Shown: positions 1-8,100, counted from the first letter of the stretch. The stretch is DNA of 19,998 nt from DASYXW01 sp035934405 (GCA_035934405.1 DASYXW010000032.1:1-19998); one strand, 5' to 3'. Program-made: numbers and translations. Notes: generated by a model from the sequence alone, not told the origin.

Positions 1-1908
1 GCAAACGCCGCCGCCGAGATCAAGCGCGACCGGCCGATCCTGGTGGTGCTCGGCAATCCGCCGTATTCGGGTCATTCCGCGAATCGCAGCCGCGACGAAG
101 AGGGCAAGCTCACCTTCATCGGGCAGCTTATTGAGGACTACAAGATCGTTGACGGGCGGCCGCTCGGCGAGCGCAATCCCAAGTGGTTGCAGGACGATTA
201 CGTCAAGTTCATCCGCTTCGCGCAGTGGCGCATCGAGCGCACCGGGTACGGCATCCTGGGTTTCATCACCAATCACGGCTACCTCGACAACCCTACGTTT
301 CGAGGCATGAGACAGCAGCTCATGCGGTGCTTCAGCGACATTTACGTGTACAACCTGCACGGCAACTCGAAGAAGAAAGAGCGGGCGCCGGACGGCGGCA
401 AAGATGAGAACGTTTTCGATATTCAACAGGGCGTGGCGATTATCCTGGCGGTGAAAGAGGTAGCGCCGGGCTTCAGCCCGGCACGTGCCGACCTAAAGGT
501 CGGCGCTACAAGAGCCACCGTCCATCACTGTGATTTGTGGGGCTTGCGAGAAGCGAAATACCGCACGCTTGCCGAGCGGGACGTTGAGCACACGCCGTGG
601 ATGATGTTGGCTCCATCGTCGCCGATGTACCTGTTTGTGCCCCAAGACGAGAGCCTGCTCGAAGAATATGAGCGCGGGTGGAAGGTGACCGATGCGTTGC
701 CGTTGTACAACATGGGCATCACGACCGGCGTGGACTCATTCGCCGTTGCGTTTTCCGCTTGTGACCTAAGGGACAGGATAGCGGATTTGGCTGGGAACAG
801 GGATGACGCGTCGCTCCGTAGCCACTACTCTCTGCGTGATACGTCCTCATTCTCCCTGAACGAAGCCCGTGCATGGGCAAAATTACCAGATGCTCCTTCT
901 GCCGTTACTCAGGTGGCGTATCGGTGTTTCGACGGTAGGTGGATCATCTACTCGCCTTCCGTACTCGCACGTGCCCGCGAAGACGTCTCCGCCCACCTGA
1001 TGAGCCGTCGAAACCTCGCACTTGCAACCTTCCGCGCTATTCGAAAGCCACCCTGGGTACACGTCTTCGCGGCCGACTGTTTAATCACCAAGGAATATTT
1101 GAGCGCTCTAGACAACTGCTATGCGCTGCCTCTTTACCTTTATCCAAAAGCTGAAAAAAGGAGTGGGCAGACTAAGCTCACCATCGAGAGCGGGCACTGG
1201 CCTCCCGGCCCTGGCGGGCGGCGGCCCAACCTCAACCCTGCCTTCGTCGCCGAGCTGGAAAAGCGCCTGGGAATGACCTTTGTGCCGGACGGGGCCGCGT
1301 TGGGTAGGGGCGGTTCGCGAACCGCCCCTACGGAATTAGGCCCGGAAGACGTGTTCCATTACATGTACGCAGTGTTTCACTCGCCCACCTACCGGACGCG
1401 CTACGCCGAGTTTCTGAAATCTGATTTCCCGCGACTACCGCTCACCAGCAACCGTGAACTCTTTGCGGCGCTCGCCGAAAAAGGCCATGAACTCACGGCG
1501 CTGCATTTGATGGAATCACCGCGCCTCGCCGACCTCATGACCACGTTTCCCGAAAAGGGTTCGAACGTGGTCGAGAAAGTGTCCTTTGTAGCGCCGGGCT
1601 TTAGCCCGGCACCTGCCGACCCTTCGCCGGGCTCAGGGCAGGCTCTGAAAGTCGGCGCTACAGCTGCGGGTCGCGTGTGGATCAACCCGGTGCAATACTT
1701 CGCCGGCGTGCCGCGCGAGGTGTGGGACTTCCACGTCGGCGGCTATCAGGTGTGCGAGAAATGGCTAAAGGACCGCAAAGGCCGAGCGCTCAGCTACGAT
1801 GATATCCAGCACTATCAGAGAATAGTCGTAGCCTTGAAAGAGACAATTCGCCTAATGGCCGAAATCGACCAGGTAATCGAGGAGCACGGCGGCTGGCCTA
1901 TAAAATAG
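1..1908 (+). CDS. Type ISP-like restriction-modification enzyme, C-terminal part (5' end outside window)
   Basis: The reading frame is open from base 1, so the gene starts upstream; a GTG at 43 is only an internal valine. The visible part opens with residues leading into VLGNPPYSG, the NPPY motif IV of N6-adenine methyltransferases, where the target adenine is held. The SAM-binding motif I and any nuclease/helicase part would lie upstream. The C-terminal end, with VWINPVQYFAGVPREVWDF and GGYQVCEKWLKDRKGR followed by a helical tail, is the ending I associate with type ISP enzymes (single-chain nuclease, helicase, methylase and target recognition). The middle, from about residue 220 on, is therefore probably the target-recognition region. 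Three palindromic repeats (460-509, 1304-1331, 1588-1661) are read through in frame. Their effect on activity is unknown. Methylase family is well supported; the ISP subtype is a family inference. Confidence 0.85.
   Translation, partial: ANAAAEIKRDRPILVVLGNPPYSGHSANRSRDEEGKLTFIGQLIEDYKIVDGRPLGERNPKWLQDDYVKFIRFAQWRIERTGYGILGFITNHGYLDNPTFRGMRQQLMRCFSDIYVYNLHGNSKKKERAPDGGKDENVFDIQQGVAIILAVKEVAPGFSPARADLKVGATRATVHHCDLWGLREAKYRTLAERDVEHTPWMMLAPSSPMYLFVPQDESLLEEYERGWKVTDALPLYNMGITTGVDSFAVAFSACDLRDRIADLAGNRDDASLRSHYSLRDTSSFSLNEARAWAKLPDAPSAVTQVAYRCFDGRWIIYSPSVLARAREDVSAHLMSRRNLALATFRAIRKPPWVHVFAADCLITKEYLSALDNCYALPLYLYPKAEKRSGQTKLTIESGHWPPGPGGRRPNLNPAFVAELEKRLGMTFVPDGAALGRGGSRTAPTELGPEDVFHYMYAVFHSPTYRTRYAEFLKSDFPRLPLTSNRELFAALAEKGHELTALHLMESPRLADLMTTFPEKGSNVVEKVSFVAPGFSPAPADPSPGSGQALKVGATAAGRVWINPVQYFAGVPREVWDFHVGGYQVCEKWLKDRKGRALSYDDIQHYQRIVVALKETIRLMAEIDQVIEEHGGWPIK
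460..509 (+). repeat. Palindromic repeat, GTAGCG/CGCTAC family, in frame inside the ISP gene
   Basis: Starts GTAGCGCCG and ends with the exact reverse complement CGGCGCTAC. Inside are two hairpins, CGGGC-ttca-GCCCG and CCGACC-taaa-GGTCGG. It begins on a codon boundary and is translated as VAPGFSPARADLKVGAT with no stop. Same family as 1588-1661, 19807-19877 and, more loosely, 14519-14598 and 19656-19728. Confidence 0.85.
1304..1331 (+). repeat. Perfect 28-bp palindrome inside the ISP gene
   Basis: GTAGGGGCGGTTCG is followed at once by its exact reverse complement CGAACCGCCCCTAC, with no loop base. It begins and ends GTAG/CTAC like the other repeats but has a different core. It is read in frame as part of GRGGSRTAPT, in a different codon phase from the other intragenic copies. 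Confidence 0.8.
1588..1661 (+). repeat. Composite palindromic repeat in frame inside the ISP gene
   Basis: Starts GTAGCGCCGGGC, ends GTCGGCGCTAC, and matches the first repeat (460-509) in both outer arms. The middle is longer by 24 bases and carries a CTTCGCCGGGCTCAGGGCAG-like segment. It begins on a codon boundary and is read as VAPGFSPAPADP...ALKVGAT without a stop. Confidence 0.8.
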
Positions 1909-1999
1909 CCAGCAACACAGACCTAGACTACCCAGTCGTCTTGCCGCTCATTTTTCAAACTGAGACACTACCGTGACGGTCGCCGCCCGGTCATCGGGT

Positions 2000-2005
2000 T
2001 ATAAT
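2000..2005 (+). promoter_or_regulatory. Possible -10 box upstream of the ATP-grasp gene
   Basis: A perfect TATAAT lies 72 bases before the chosen ATG at 2078, in the short gap after the ISP gene. No convincing -35 box at 16-18 bases was found, so this is a weak call resting on one hexamer in an otherwise GC-rich stretch. Confidence 0.35.
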
Positions 2006-2077
2006 ATTGGGGTCCAGCCGCAGACTTTTCGCAAGGCGAGAGTGCGCCGGAGGGTTATGACACGTCAGGGAGACAGC

Positions 2078-3034
2078 ATGAAGAAGATTGGCATTGTATT
2101 CGGCATGGAAGAGACGTTCCCGGCCGCGGTCGTCGCCAAGATCAACGACATGAAAGTGGATGGCGTCACGGCAGAGTTCGTGCGTGTCGGCGGCGTGAAG
2201 ATGGCTCACCCGTCGGGCTACCGCGTCATCATCGACCGCATCTCGCAGGATATTCCTTTCTATCGCGCCTTCCTCAAGAACGCCGCGCTCAGCGGCACGA
2301 TCGTCATCAATAATCCCTTCTGGTGGTCGGCGGACGACAAGTTCTTCAACTACGCCCTGGCCTCGAGAATCGGCGTCGCGGTGCCGCGTACCGCCATCCT
2401 GCCGCACAAGAAGCACCCGCCGGATACCACGGAAAAGTCCATGCGCAACCTCATTTATCCGCTGAACTGGGAGGAGATTTTCGATTACGTCGGCTTTCCG
2501 GCGTTCCTCAAGCCGTTTTCAGGCGGCGGCTGGAAAAGCGTTTATAAGGTCCATTCGCCCGAGGAATTGTTTGCTGCTTACGAGCAGACGGGCGACCTCT
2601 GCATGACGCTGCAAGAGGCCATCGAGTTCGACGAATACTTCCGCTGTTACGCCGTCGGCCAGGAAAGGGTCTGGGTGATGCGCTACGAGCCCAGGAATCC
2701 GCACCACGAGCGCTACGTGAAGAACCCGGCCCCAATTGAGCCTGCCCAGTACGACCGCATCGTCGGCGACGCGCTGAAGCTTTGCCGCGCCCTCGGCTAC
2801 GACCTGAACACGGTCGAGTTCGCCCTGCGCGGCGGGATTCCCTACGCCATCGACTTCCTGAATCCGGCCCCGGACGCCGAGTACCAGTCCGTCGGCGCCG
2901 AAAACTTTGCCTGGATCGTCCAGGCCGTCGCCGACCTTGCCGTGAAGAAGGCGCTCAGCGACGAGCAACCCTTCCGGGAGTACCGGTGGTCGTCGTTCTT
3001 GGAGGGCGGCCGGCGGGCGGGCGCGGGGCATTAA
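2078..3034 (+). CDS. RimK/glutathione synthetase-like ATP-grasp ligase
   Basis: A 318-residue cytoplasmic protein. ATP-grasp enzymes activate a carboxylate as acyl phosphate and join it to an amine. Visible signs are FLKPFSGGGW (residues 143-152, nucleotide-binding lysine K145 and glycine loop), QEAIEFDEYFRCYAVG (179-194, adenine-contacting region), TVEFAL (E247) and YAIDFLNPAPD (256-266, with D259 and N262 as likely metal ligands). The start at ATG 2078 is chosen because AGGGAGA lies 7 bases before it; frame-compatible upstream starts at 1973 and 2057 have no such site and run back over the TATAAT. It is the first of four plus-strand genes, followed by a second amide-forming enzyme, so joint action on one small metabolite or peptide is likely. 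Substrates cannot be read from the sequence. Fold confidence is high, product unknown. Confidence 0.82.
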   Translation: MKKIGIVFGMEETFPAAVVAKINDMKVDGVTAEFVRVGGVKMAHPSGYRVIIDRISQDIPFYRAFLKNAALSGTIVINNPFWWSADDKFFNYALASRIGVAVPRTAILPHKKHPPDTTEKSMRNLIYPLNWEEIFDYVGFPAFLKPFSGGGWKSVYKVHSPEELFAAYEQTGDLCMTLQEAIEFDEYFRCYAVGQERVWVMRYEPRNPHHERYVKNPAPIEPAQYDRIVGDALKLCRALGYDLNTVEFALRGGIPYAIDFLNPAPDAEYQSVGAENFAWIVQAVADLAVKKALSDEQPFREYRWSSFLEGGRRAGAGH

Positions 3035-3436
3035 AGCCGTGGGAGAGAAAAGGGGGCCAGCAGGCATCAAAAGGAGCTGGCAGCAAATCCGCCAAGTCAT
3101 TGAAAATAAAAGGTGAAGATTCACAGCAAGCGAGGTCCAATCTGTCAAGTTATTGAAAATAGGATAGTTACTTTGGTAGGCCGGCCAGCGTACCGGGCGA
3201 GCGGTCTCGAACCTCAGCGGATAAGTTGACTCGCGGGATGATTTTATTATGTATTTTATTAATGAAATCAGCTAAAATATGTTAACTATAAAAATAACAC
3301 AAAATGACCGAAAAGCGCCAAACGAAACCGTTAGGTATATGAAAACATTAGGTCGGAGCCGCTCAGGAGGGAGCGAATACGGAGACAGCCGTACGACTTT
3401 CTGACGCGCTGTAAAGTTCTTCTGCCAGAGGCTGCG
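3035..3436 (+). other. 402-base intergenic region with AT-rich leader and possible promoter
   Basis: I see no gene here. The last 200 bases are much richer in A and T than the surroundings. A TTGACT at 3226-3231 and TATGTA at 3248-3253 are 16 bases apart and could be a promoter for the carboxylate-amine ligase gene, giving a leader of roughly 175 bases. An imperfect direct repeat, caagtcattgaaaataaa (3093-3110) and caagttattgaaaatagg (3145-3162), lies further upstream; its role is unknown. The promoter is a pattern match only. Confidence 0.35.
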
Positions 3437-4573
3437 ATGAAACCCTCGTTCACGATCGGGATCGAAGAAGAGTACATGACCATTGACCCGGTCACGCGCG
3501 ACCTGCGGTCGCACATCCAATCCGAGATTATCGAAAAGGGCAAGCTCCTGATGCAGGAACAGGTAAAGCCGGAGATGCACCAGTCGGTGGTCGAGGTGGG
3601 GACGACGGTGTGCCACAATATCAAGGAGGCCAAGGAAGCCGTCAAGGAATTGCGGCGCAAGATCATTCGCCTGGCGGGGGAAAACGGACTGCGGCTGGCC
3701 GCCGCCGGCACCCACCCTTTCGCTGACTGGCGCCAGCAGAAGATTCACCCCGACGAGCGCTACCAGACCATCGTCAAGGACATGCAAACCGTGGCGCGCG
3801 CCAACCTGATCTTTGGCCTGCACGTCCACGTCGGCGTCGAGGACCACGATACCGCTATCCACCTCATGAACGCCGCCCGCTATTTTCTGCCCCACTTGCT
3901 GGCCCTCTCCACCAATTCCCCCTTTTGGGTGGGCATGAACACCGGACTGAAGTCCTACCGCTCGAAGGTGTTTGACAAGTTTCCGCGCACCAACATCCCC
4001 GACTACTTCCCGAGCTGGGGCGAGTATCAGCGCTTCGTCAAGCTCCTGGTTGAGACCCACTGCATCGACAACGCCAAGAAGATCTGGTGGGACGTCCGCC
4101 CCCACGCCGTGTTCGACACGCTGGAGTTCCGCGTTTGCGACCTGCCGATGCGCGCCGATGAGTCGATTGCGCTTGCGGCGCTCATCCAGGCCACCGTCGC
4201 CAAGCTCTACAAGCTTTACTCGGCCAACCAGGGCTTTCGCCTCTACCGCCGCATGTTGATCATGGAGAATAAATGGCGCGCCTCGCGCTACGGCATCGAT
4301 GGCAAGCTGGTGGATTTCGGCAAGCAAATCGAGGTGCCGTTCCGCGACCTGATGGAGGAATACCTGGCGTTCGTCGACGACGTGCTCGACGAGCTCGACA
4401 GCCGCGAGGAAGTGGGCTACGTCCGCGAAATCCTGCGCATGGGGACCGGCGCCGACCGGCAGTTGCGCGTCTACGAAGAGACTCACGATCTCCACAAAGT
4501 TGTCGATTACATGATTGAGGAAACCGCCGTCGGCCTGCACGAGCCAAGCCCGCTGGCGGTGAAGGTGGGGTAA
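3437..4573 (+). CDS. Carboxylate-amine ligase, GCS2/YbdK family (glutamate-cysteine ligase type 2-like)
   Basis: A 378-residue protein of the glutamine-synthetase-fold GCS2 group, which makes gamma-glutamyl-type or related amide bonds with ATP. It opens with FTIGIEEEYM (residues 5-14), whose glutamates bind metal in this family. Then come VVEVGTT (51-57), AAGTHPFADW (89-98), FGLHVHVGVED (126-136) and TLEFRVCDLP near 233-242, all in the usual order. The length matches the family's usual 370-380 residues. The start has AGAGG about 7 bases upstream. Only three bases separate its stop from the next ATG, so the aminopeptidase is probably translationally coupled. YbdK relatives have weak glutamate-cysteine ligase activity, but the true acceptor here is not inferable. 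Its neighbours, two ATP-grasp-type proteins and a peptidase, argue for a dedicated peptide or amide pathway rather than glutathione synthesis. Confidence 0.9.
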   Translation: MKPSFTIGIEEEYMTIDPVTRDLRSHIQSEIIEKGKLLMQEQVKPEMHQSVVEVGTTVCHNIKEAKEAVKELRRKIIRLAGENGLRLAAAGTHPFADWRQQKIHPDERYQTIVKDMQTVARANLIFGLHVHVGVEDHDTAIHLMNAARYFLPHLLALSTNSPFWVGMNTGLKSYRSKVFDKFPRTNIPDYFPSWGEYQRFVKLLVETHCIDNAKKIWWDVRPHAVFDTLEFRVCDLPMRADESIALAALIQATVAKLYKLYSANQGFRLYRRMLIMENKWRASRYGIDGKLVDFGKQIEVPFRDLMEEYLAFVDDVLDELDSREEVGYVREILRMGTGADRQLRVYEETHDLHKVVDYMIEETAVGLHEPSPLAVKVG

Positions 4574-4576
4574 AGC

Positions 4577-5599
4577 ATGAACGGTTCTTCGACGGACGTA
4601 GGTGTCGACCCGGAGCTCCTCCCCGGCGCGCGGAACGCGGTCCGCGTCTGCCTGCGGGTGCAGCCGCGCGAAAAGGTGACGCTGATTACCGACAACGCCT
4701 CGCAGGAGATCGCGGCCAGCCTCTCCCAGGAGATCGAGCAGGTGGGCGCGCCCTGCCGCACCTGGGTGCTCGAACAGCTCGCTCCCCGGCCCCTCGGCTC
4801 GATGCCGCAGGCGGTTCTCGAGGACCTCGAAACCAGCCAGGTAAGCCTCTTTGCCGTCTGGGCGCAGCAGGACGAGCTGCAGTCCCGCATGCAGATGACG
4901 GAAGTGGTGACGCGGCGCCAAATCCGTCACGCCCACATGGTGAACATCAACAAGAGGATTATGATGGAGGGCATGCGCGCCGACTTTCTGAAGGTGGATG
5001 AAATTAGCCGCCGGGTGTGGAAGATTGTGAGCGCAGCAAGCGTTATCCGCGCCAGGACTGCTGCCGGCGCCGACCTCACCGCCCGCCTCAATCCCAACTA
5101 CCGCTGGGTGAAGACCAGCGGCATCATCAGCCCGCAGAAATGGGGGAACCTGCCGGGTGGCGAAGTCTTCACCACGCCCGAGTGCGTTGATGGGAAATTC
5201 GTGGTGGATGGCGTGGTCGGCGACTATCTTTGCGCCAAGTATGGGAGCTTGCAGCAATCGCCCCTCACGCTCCGCCTGGAAAAGAATCGCCTGGTCGAGG
5301 CGCACTGCTCGAACCGCGCGCTCGAAGAAGAGTTCTGGCGCTATACCCACACCGACGAAAACAGCGACCGCGTGGGTGAGCTCGCCGTCGGCACCAACAT
5401 CGCCTTACCCGACGTGATCGGCAACATCCTGCAGGACGAAAAAGTCCCCGGGCTGCACATCGCGTTCGGCAATCCTTACGGCGAGCATACCGGCGCCGAG
5501 TGGACTTCCTCCACCCACATCGACGTCGTGGGCAGGAAGTTCGACATCTGGGCCGACGACCGGCAGCTCATGCGCCAAGGTCAGTTCCTGCTTGAGTGA
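4577..5599 (+). CDS. M29 family metalloaminopeptidase (leucyl aminopeptidase/AmpS-AmpT type)
   Basis: A 340-residue two-metal aminopeptidase that removes N-terminal residues from peptides. The ligand set of family M29 can be traced: E196 in NLPGGEVFTTPE (191-202), E268 in VGELAVGTN (266-274), H294 in LHIAFG, Y301 seven residues later, and H314 with D316 in STHIDVV. The H-x6-Y and H-x-D spacings agree with the family pattern. The enzyme should therefore be active. It is somewhat shorter than the usual about 400 residues, mainly in the N-terminal half. It starts three bases after the carboxylate-amine ligase. A peptidase directly coupled to amide ligases suggests trimming, maturation or breakdown of the product. 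No signal peptide is seen, so it is cytoplasmic. Confidence 0.88.
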   Translation: MNGSSTDVGVDPELLPGARNAVRVCLRVQPREKVTLITDNASQEIAASLSQEIEQVGAPCRTWVLEQLAPRPLGSMPQAVLEDLETSQVSLFAVWAQQDELQSRMQMTEVVTRRQIRHAHMVNINKRIMMEGMRADFLKVDEISRRVWKIVSAASVIRARTAAGADLTARLNPNYRWVKTSGIISPQKWGNLPGGEVFTTPECVDGKFVVDGVVGDYLCAKYGSLQQSPLTLRLEKNRLVEAHCSNRALEEEFWRYTHTDENSDRVGELAVGTNIALPDVIGNILQDEKVPGLHIAFGNPYGEHTGAEWTSSTHIDVVGRKFDIWADDRQLMRQGQFLLE

Positions 5600-5670
5600 A
5601 CGGGAGAGCAGGCAAAGCGACTGGCCGACGCGGTCAACTGTTTCCTGAGCCAGCTCAAGGATAGTCTAGC

Positions 5671-6876
5671 GTGATTGCTGAAATCCGCCGCCGGTTCAAC
5701 TCGACCTTCACTCCTGAAAAGTACCGCCATTTCCTCACCCACCTCGACGACCGCTGCGGCACGCATATCAAGTTTCGCAACTCCGAGACGCCGTGCTTCT
5801 TCCCGAAGGCACTCGTGGAGCAGATGACCGCTTGCGGCAGGGAGCTCATTGAGCAGTTACTCACCGGGCCGGCCAGCGCCGAATACCGCCGACGGTCGGA
5901 CGCGACCATTCCGCCGGAGTTCAATGCCCCGGGGGAAACTCCGCAACCGCTGTTTGTTCAGGTTGACTTCGGCCTGATTCGCAACGTGGCGGGAGAGATC
6001 GAGCCCAGGCTCGTCGAAATCCAGGGCTTCGCTTCGCTGTACGCGTTTCAGGCGGCGTTGGCCGAGCAGTACCGGGAGTCCTACACGTTGGACCGACTTG
6101 ATCCCAGTCTTCGATTCCTTCCCGCCGGCATGGACCTCGACGCCTATTACGCGCTCCTACGCCGGGCGATCCTCGCCGGGCACGATCCCGAGAACGTGGT
6201 CCTGATGGAGATTGACCCGTTCGACCAGAAGACGCTGCCGGACTTTCTGGTGACCCAAAAGCTTTTCGGGATCAAAATTGTCAACGTATCGGATATTCTC
6301 AAGCAAGGGAATCAACTTTTTTATCAACATAACGGAAAGAGCGTGCCCATCCGCCGCATCTACAACCGCGTCATCGTGGACGAGTTAATCCGCAAGAACC
6401 GGGCGCTTCCTTTCAGCTTTGGCGACGCTCTCGATGTGGAGTGGGCCGGTCACCCGAACTGGTTCTTCCGCCTCAGCAAGTTCTCAATCCCGTTCCTCAA
6501 GCACCCGTGTGTCCCGAAGACCTGGTTCTTGCATGAAGTGGACTCATTGCCAGCCGACCCCGAGAACTACGTCCTCAAGCCTTTGTATTCCTTCGCCGGG
6601 ATTGGCGTCATCGTTGGTCCGACGCGCGACGACTTGCAGCGAATCCCGCCGGAGAACCGATCACAATATATCTTGCAGGAGCGCCTCAGCTTCGCGCCGG
6701 TGATTGAGACACCCTGCGGTCCCACTCAGGCCGAAGCGCGCATCATGTTCATCTGGTTCGACACGCTCCAGCAGGGCCCGACGCTCGTCCGCACGGGCCG
6801 GGGCAAGATGATGGGAGTGGATTACAACCGCAACATGGATTGGGTGGGTTCGTCGGCAGGGTTCTACCCCGGGTGA
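5671..6876 (+). CDS. Divergent ATP-grasp-like protein, putative amide ligase
   Basis: A 401-residue protein that I recall as a conserved hypothetical type also found in Bacteroidetes. The C-terminal half has ATP-grasp traits: NYVLKPLYSFAGIGV (residues 299-313, lysine K303 and a small-residue loop), YILQERL (333-339), EARIMFIW (355-362) and LVRTGRGKMMGVDYN (372-386), in the order expected of a nucleotide-binding core. The N-terminal half has FVQVDFGLIRN (95-105) and PRLVEIQGFASLYAFQ (112-127), features particular to this family. The start is GTG 5671 with AAGGA nine bases upstream. It lies 71 bases after the aminopeptidase and ends 30 bases from the convergent UvrC-like gene. Enzyme class is inferred from motifs; substrate unknown. 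A non-catalytic relative is possible. Confidence 0.6.
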   Translation: MIAEIRRRFNSTFTPEKYRHFLTHLDDRCGTHIKFRNSETPCFFPKALVEQMTACGRELIEQLLTGPASAEYRRRSDATIPPEFNAPGETPQPLFVQVDFGLIRNVAGEIEPRLVEIQGFASLYAFQAALAEQYRESYTLDRLDPSLRFLPAGMDLDAYYALLRRAILAGHDPENVVLMEIDPFDQKTLPDFLVTQKLFGIKIVNVSDILKQGNQLFYQHNGKSVPIRRIYNRVIVDELIRKNRALPFSFGDALDVEWAGHPNWFFRLSKFSIPFLKHPCVPKTWFLHEVDSLPADPENYVLKPLYSFAGIGVIVGPTRDDLQRIPPENRSQYILQERLSFAPVIETPCGPTQAEARIMFIWFDTLQQGPTLVRTGRGKMMGVDYNRNMDWVGSSAGFYPG

Positions 6877-6906
6877 AGCGGCAAACGGCATAAGGCAGGC
6901 GGGAAC

Positions 6907-8100
6907 TTACGGGCCGAGTGCGCCCTTTACCATTCTTCGGCAGATGCGAATCAACCGGGCGTGGGGGATTTCCTGGCTCGCCGGGAGCATGACCAGTTCG
7001 CCCTCGCGGAAGCTCGAGTAATACCAGCGTCCGAGCAAGCTCAAGTGCTCCCAGGGCGGGCGCCGCGGCGCTTTGTCGGAACTTGCCGAAACGTCGCCGG
7101 GCGTGGCCAGCGGGTCGAGCAAATCGCAGATTTGTTCGTCGAGCGGAACGGGTTGCGCCACGCGTTCGTCGAGCGAGAGCGTGGCGGGCCCGCGAATCTC
7201 GCCGGCCGAGATGCGGAAGAACACGACGCTCTTCGGTTCAGCTCCCCGCTGGACCATGACGGCATCGAGTTCGGCGAGATTGCGCGCCAGGCTCGATTTG
7301 AGCCGCAGGACTTCGTGGAGCTTTTCCATCCTGTGATGAACCTGCGACGCGCGCTCAAATTCCAGCGCTTCCGAGGCCCCGGTGCGCTCGACCTCAAGGG
7401 CGTGAATCAGGGACTGCCCATCGGAATCGAGAAAGGTGACCACCCGGTCAAGCTCGCGGTGGTATTCGTCGTCGGTGCAGCCGGCGTAGCACGGCGCGAG
7501 ACACATCCGCATCTGCGAGTAGATGCACCCGGGATGGGCAGGGTCGGGATTCAAGTCTTCCAGGCAACGGCGAATCTTAAAGAGGTCGAGAAACTCCGCC
7601 GCGAAGCGCTCGGCGCCGGCGCGAGAAACGAAAGGGCCGTAATAGAGCGAGCCGTCGTTCAAGAGCCGCCGGGTGGGATAACAGCGTGGAAAGCGGTTCG
7701 CCAGATTCACCTTGAGCAGCGCGGGCGGCCTCAGGCGCAGGCGCTCGCGCCAGTGCCGCGGGTAATAAAACCGGTTGAGCCGGTAGAGCAGCCACTGCGC
7801 TTCGAAGTTTGACCCCACGCACTGGTATTCCAACTGCCGCGCCACGGCGCGCAGGTTGAGCAGCTTCGAATTTGTGCGCGGTGTGGCCAGGAGGCGGGCG
7901 AGGCGGCGGTGGAGGTCGCGAGTACGGCTCAAATAGGGCTGGGGTTCGGATGGCCCCGCCTCAGGGAACAGTGCAAACACGGCCGGGCGGCGGGGGATCG
8001 AATCGAGAAAGGCGTTGGTCTCTCGCCCAGGATCGAACTCCGCCGAGCATTGAAGTCTCATGCCTGCTCTGCCTGCTCCGGGCGGAGGCGCTGAGGTCAC
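6907..8100 (-). CDS. UvrC-like protein with degenerate GIY-YIG domain, lacking the C-terminal nuclease
   Basis: A 397-residue relative of the nucleotide-excision-repair subunit UvrC. Residues 39-75 occupy the GIY-YIG position but read AVF and YLS instead of GVY and YIG, so the 3' incision site is probably impaired. The cysteine cluster C-x12-C-x7-C-x3-C, which carries an iron-sulphur cluster in UvrC, is kept near residues 178-203. It is followed by a UvrB-binding (UVR) helix pair, HALEVERTGASEALEFERAS. The RNase H-like 5' nuclease and the helix-hairpin-helix end of full UvrC (about 600 residues) are missing. The GTG start at 8100 overlaps the HIT gene stop in a GTGA, which favours it over ATG 8061. 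The role may be accessory or regulatory in repair. Confidence 0.75.
   Translation of the reverse strand: MTSAPPPGAGRAGMRLQCSAEFDPGRETNAFLDSIPRRPAVFALFPEAGPSEPQPYLSRTRDLHRRLARLLATPRTNSKLLNLRAVARQLEYQCVGSNFEAQWLLYRLNRFYYPRHWRERLRLRPPALLKVNLANRFPRCYPTRRLLNDGSLYYGPFVSRAGAERFAAEFLDLFKIRRCLEDLNPDPAHPGCIYSQMRMCLAPCYAGCTDDEYHRELDRVVTFLDSDGQSLIHALEVERTGASEALEFERASQVHHRMEKLHEVLRLKSSLARNLAELDAVMVQRGAEPKSVVFFRISAGEIRGPATLSLDERVAQPVPLDEQICDLLDPLATPGDVSASSDKAPRRPPWEHLSLLGRWYYSSFREGELVMLPASQEIPHARLIRICRRMVKGALGP

Noticed and set aside
3272..5350. Very long open frame (692 codons) on the minus strand
   Set aside because: It lies antisense to the carboxylate-amine ligase and aminopeptidase genes, both of which have clear family motifs. 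It has no recognisable domain and reflects high GC in third codon positions.
6961..7812. Plus-strand open frame of 283 codons opposite the UvrC-like gene
   Set aside because: The minus strand encodes a UvrC-type cysteine cluster and UVR motif; the plus frame has no family features.
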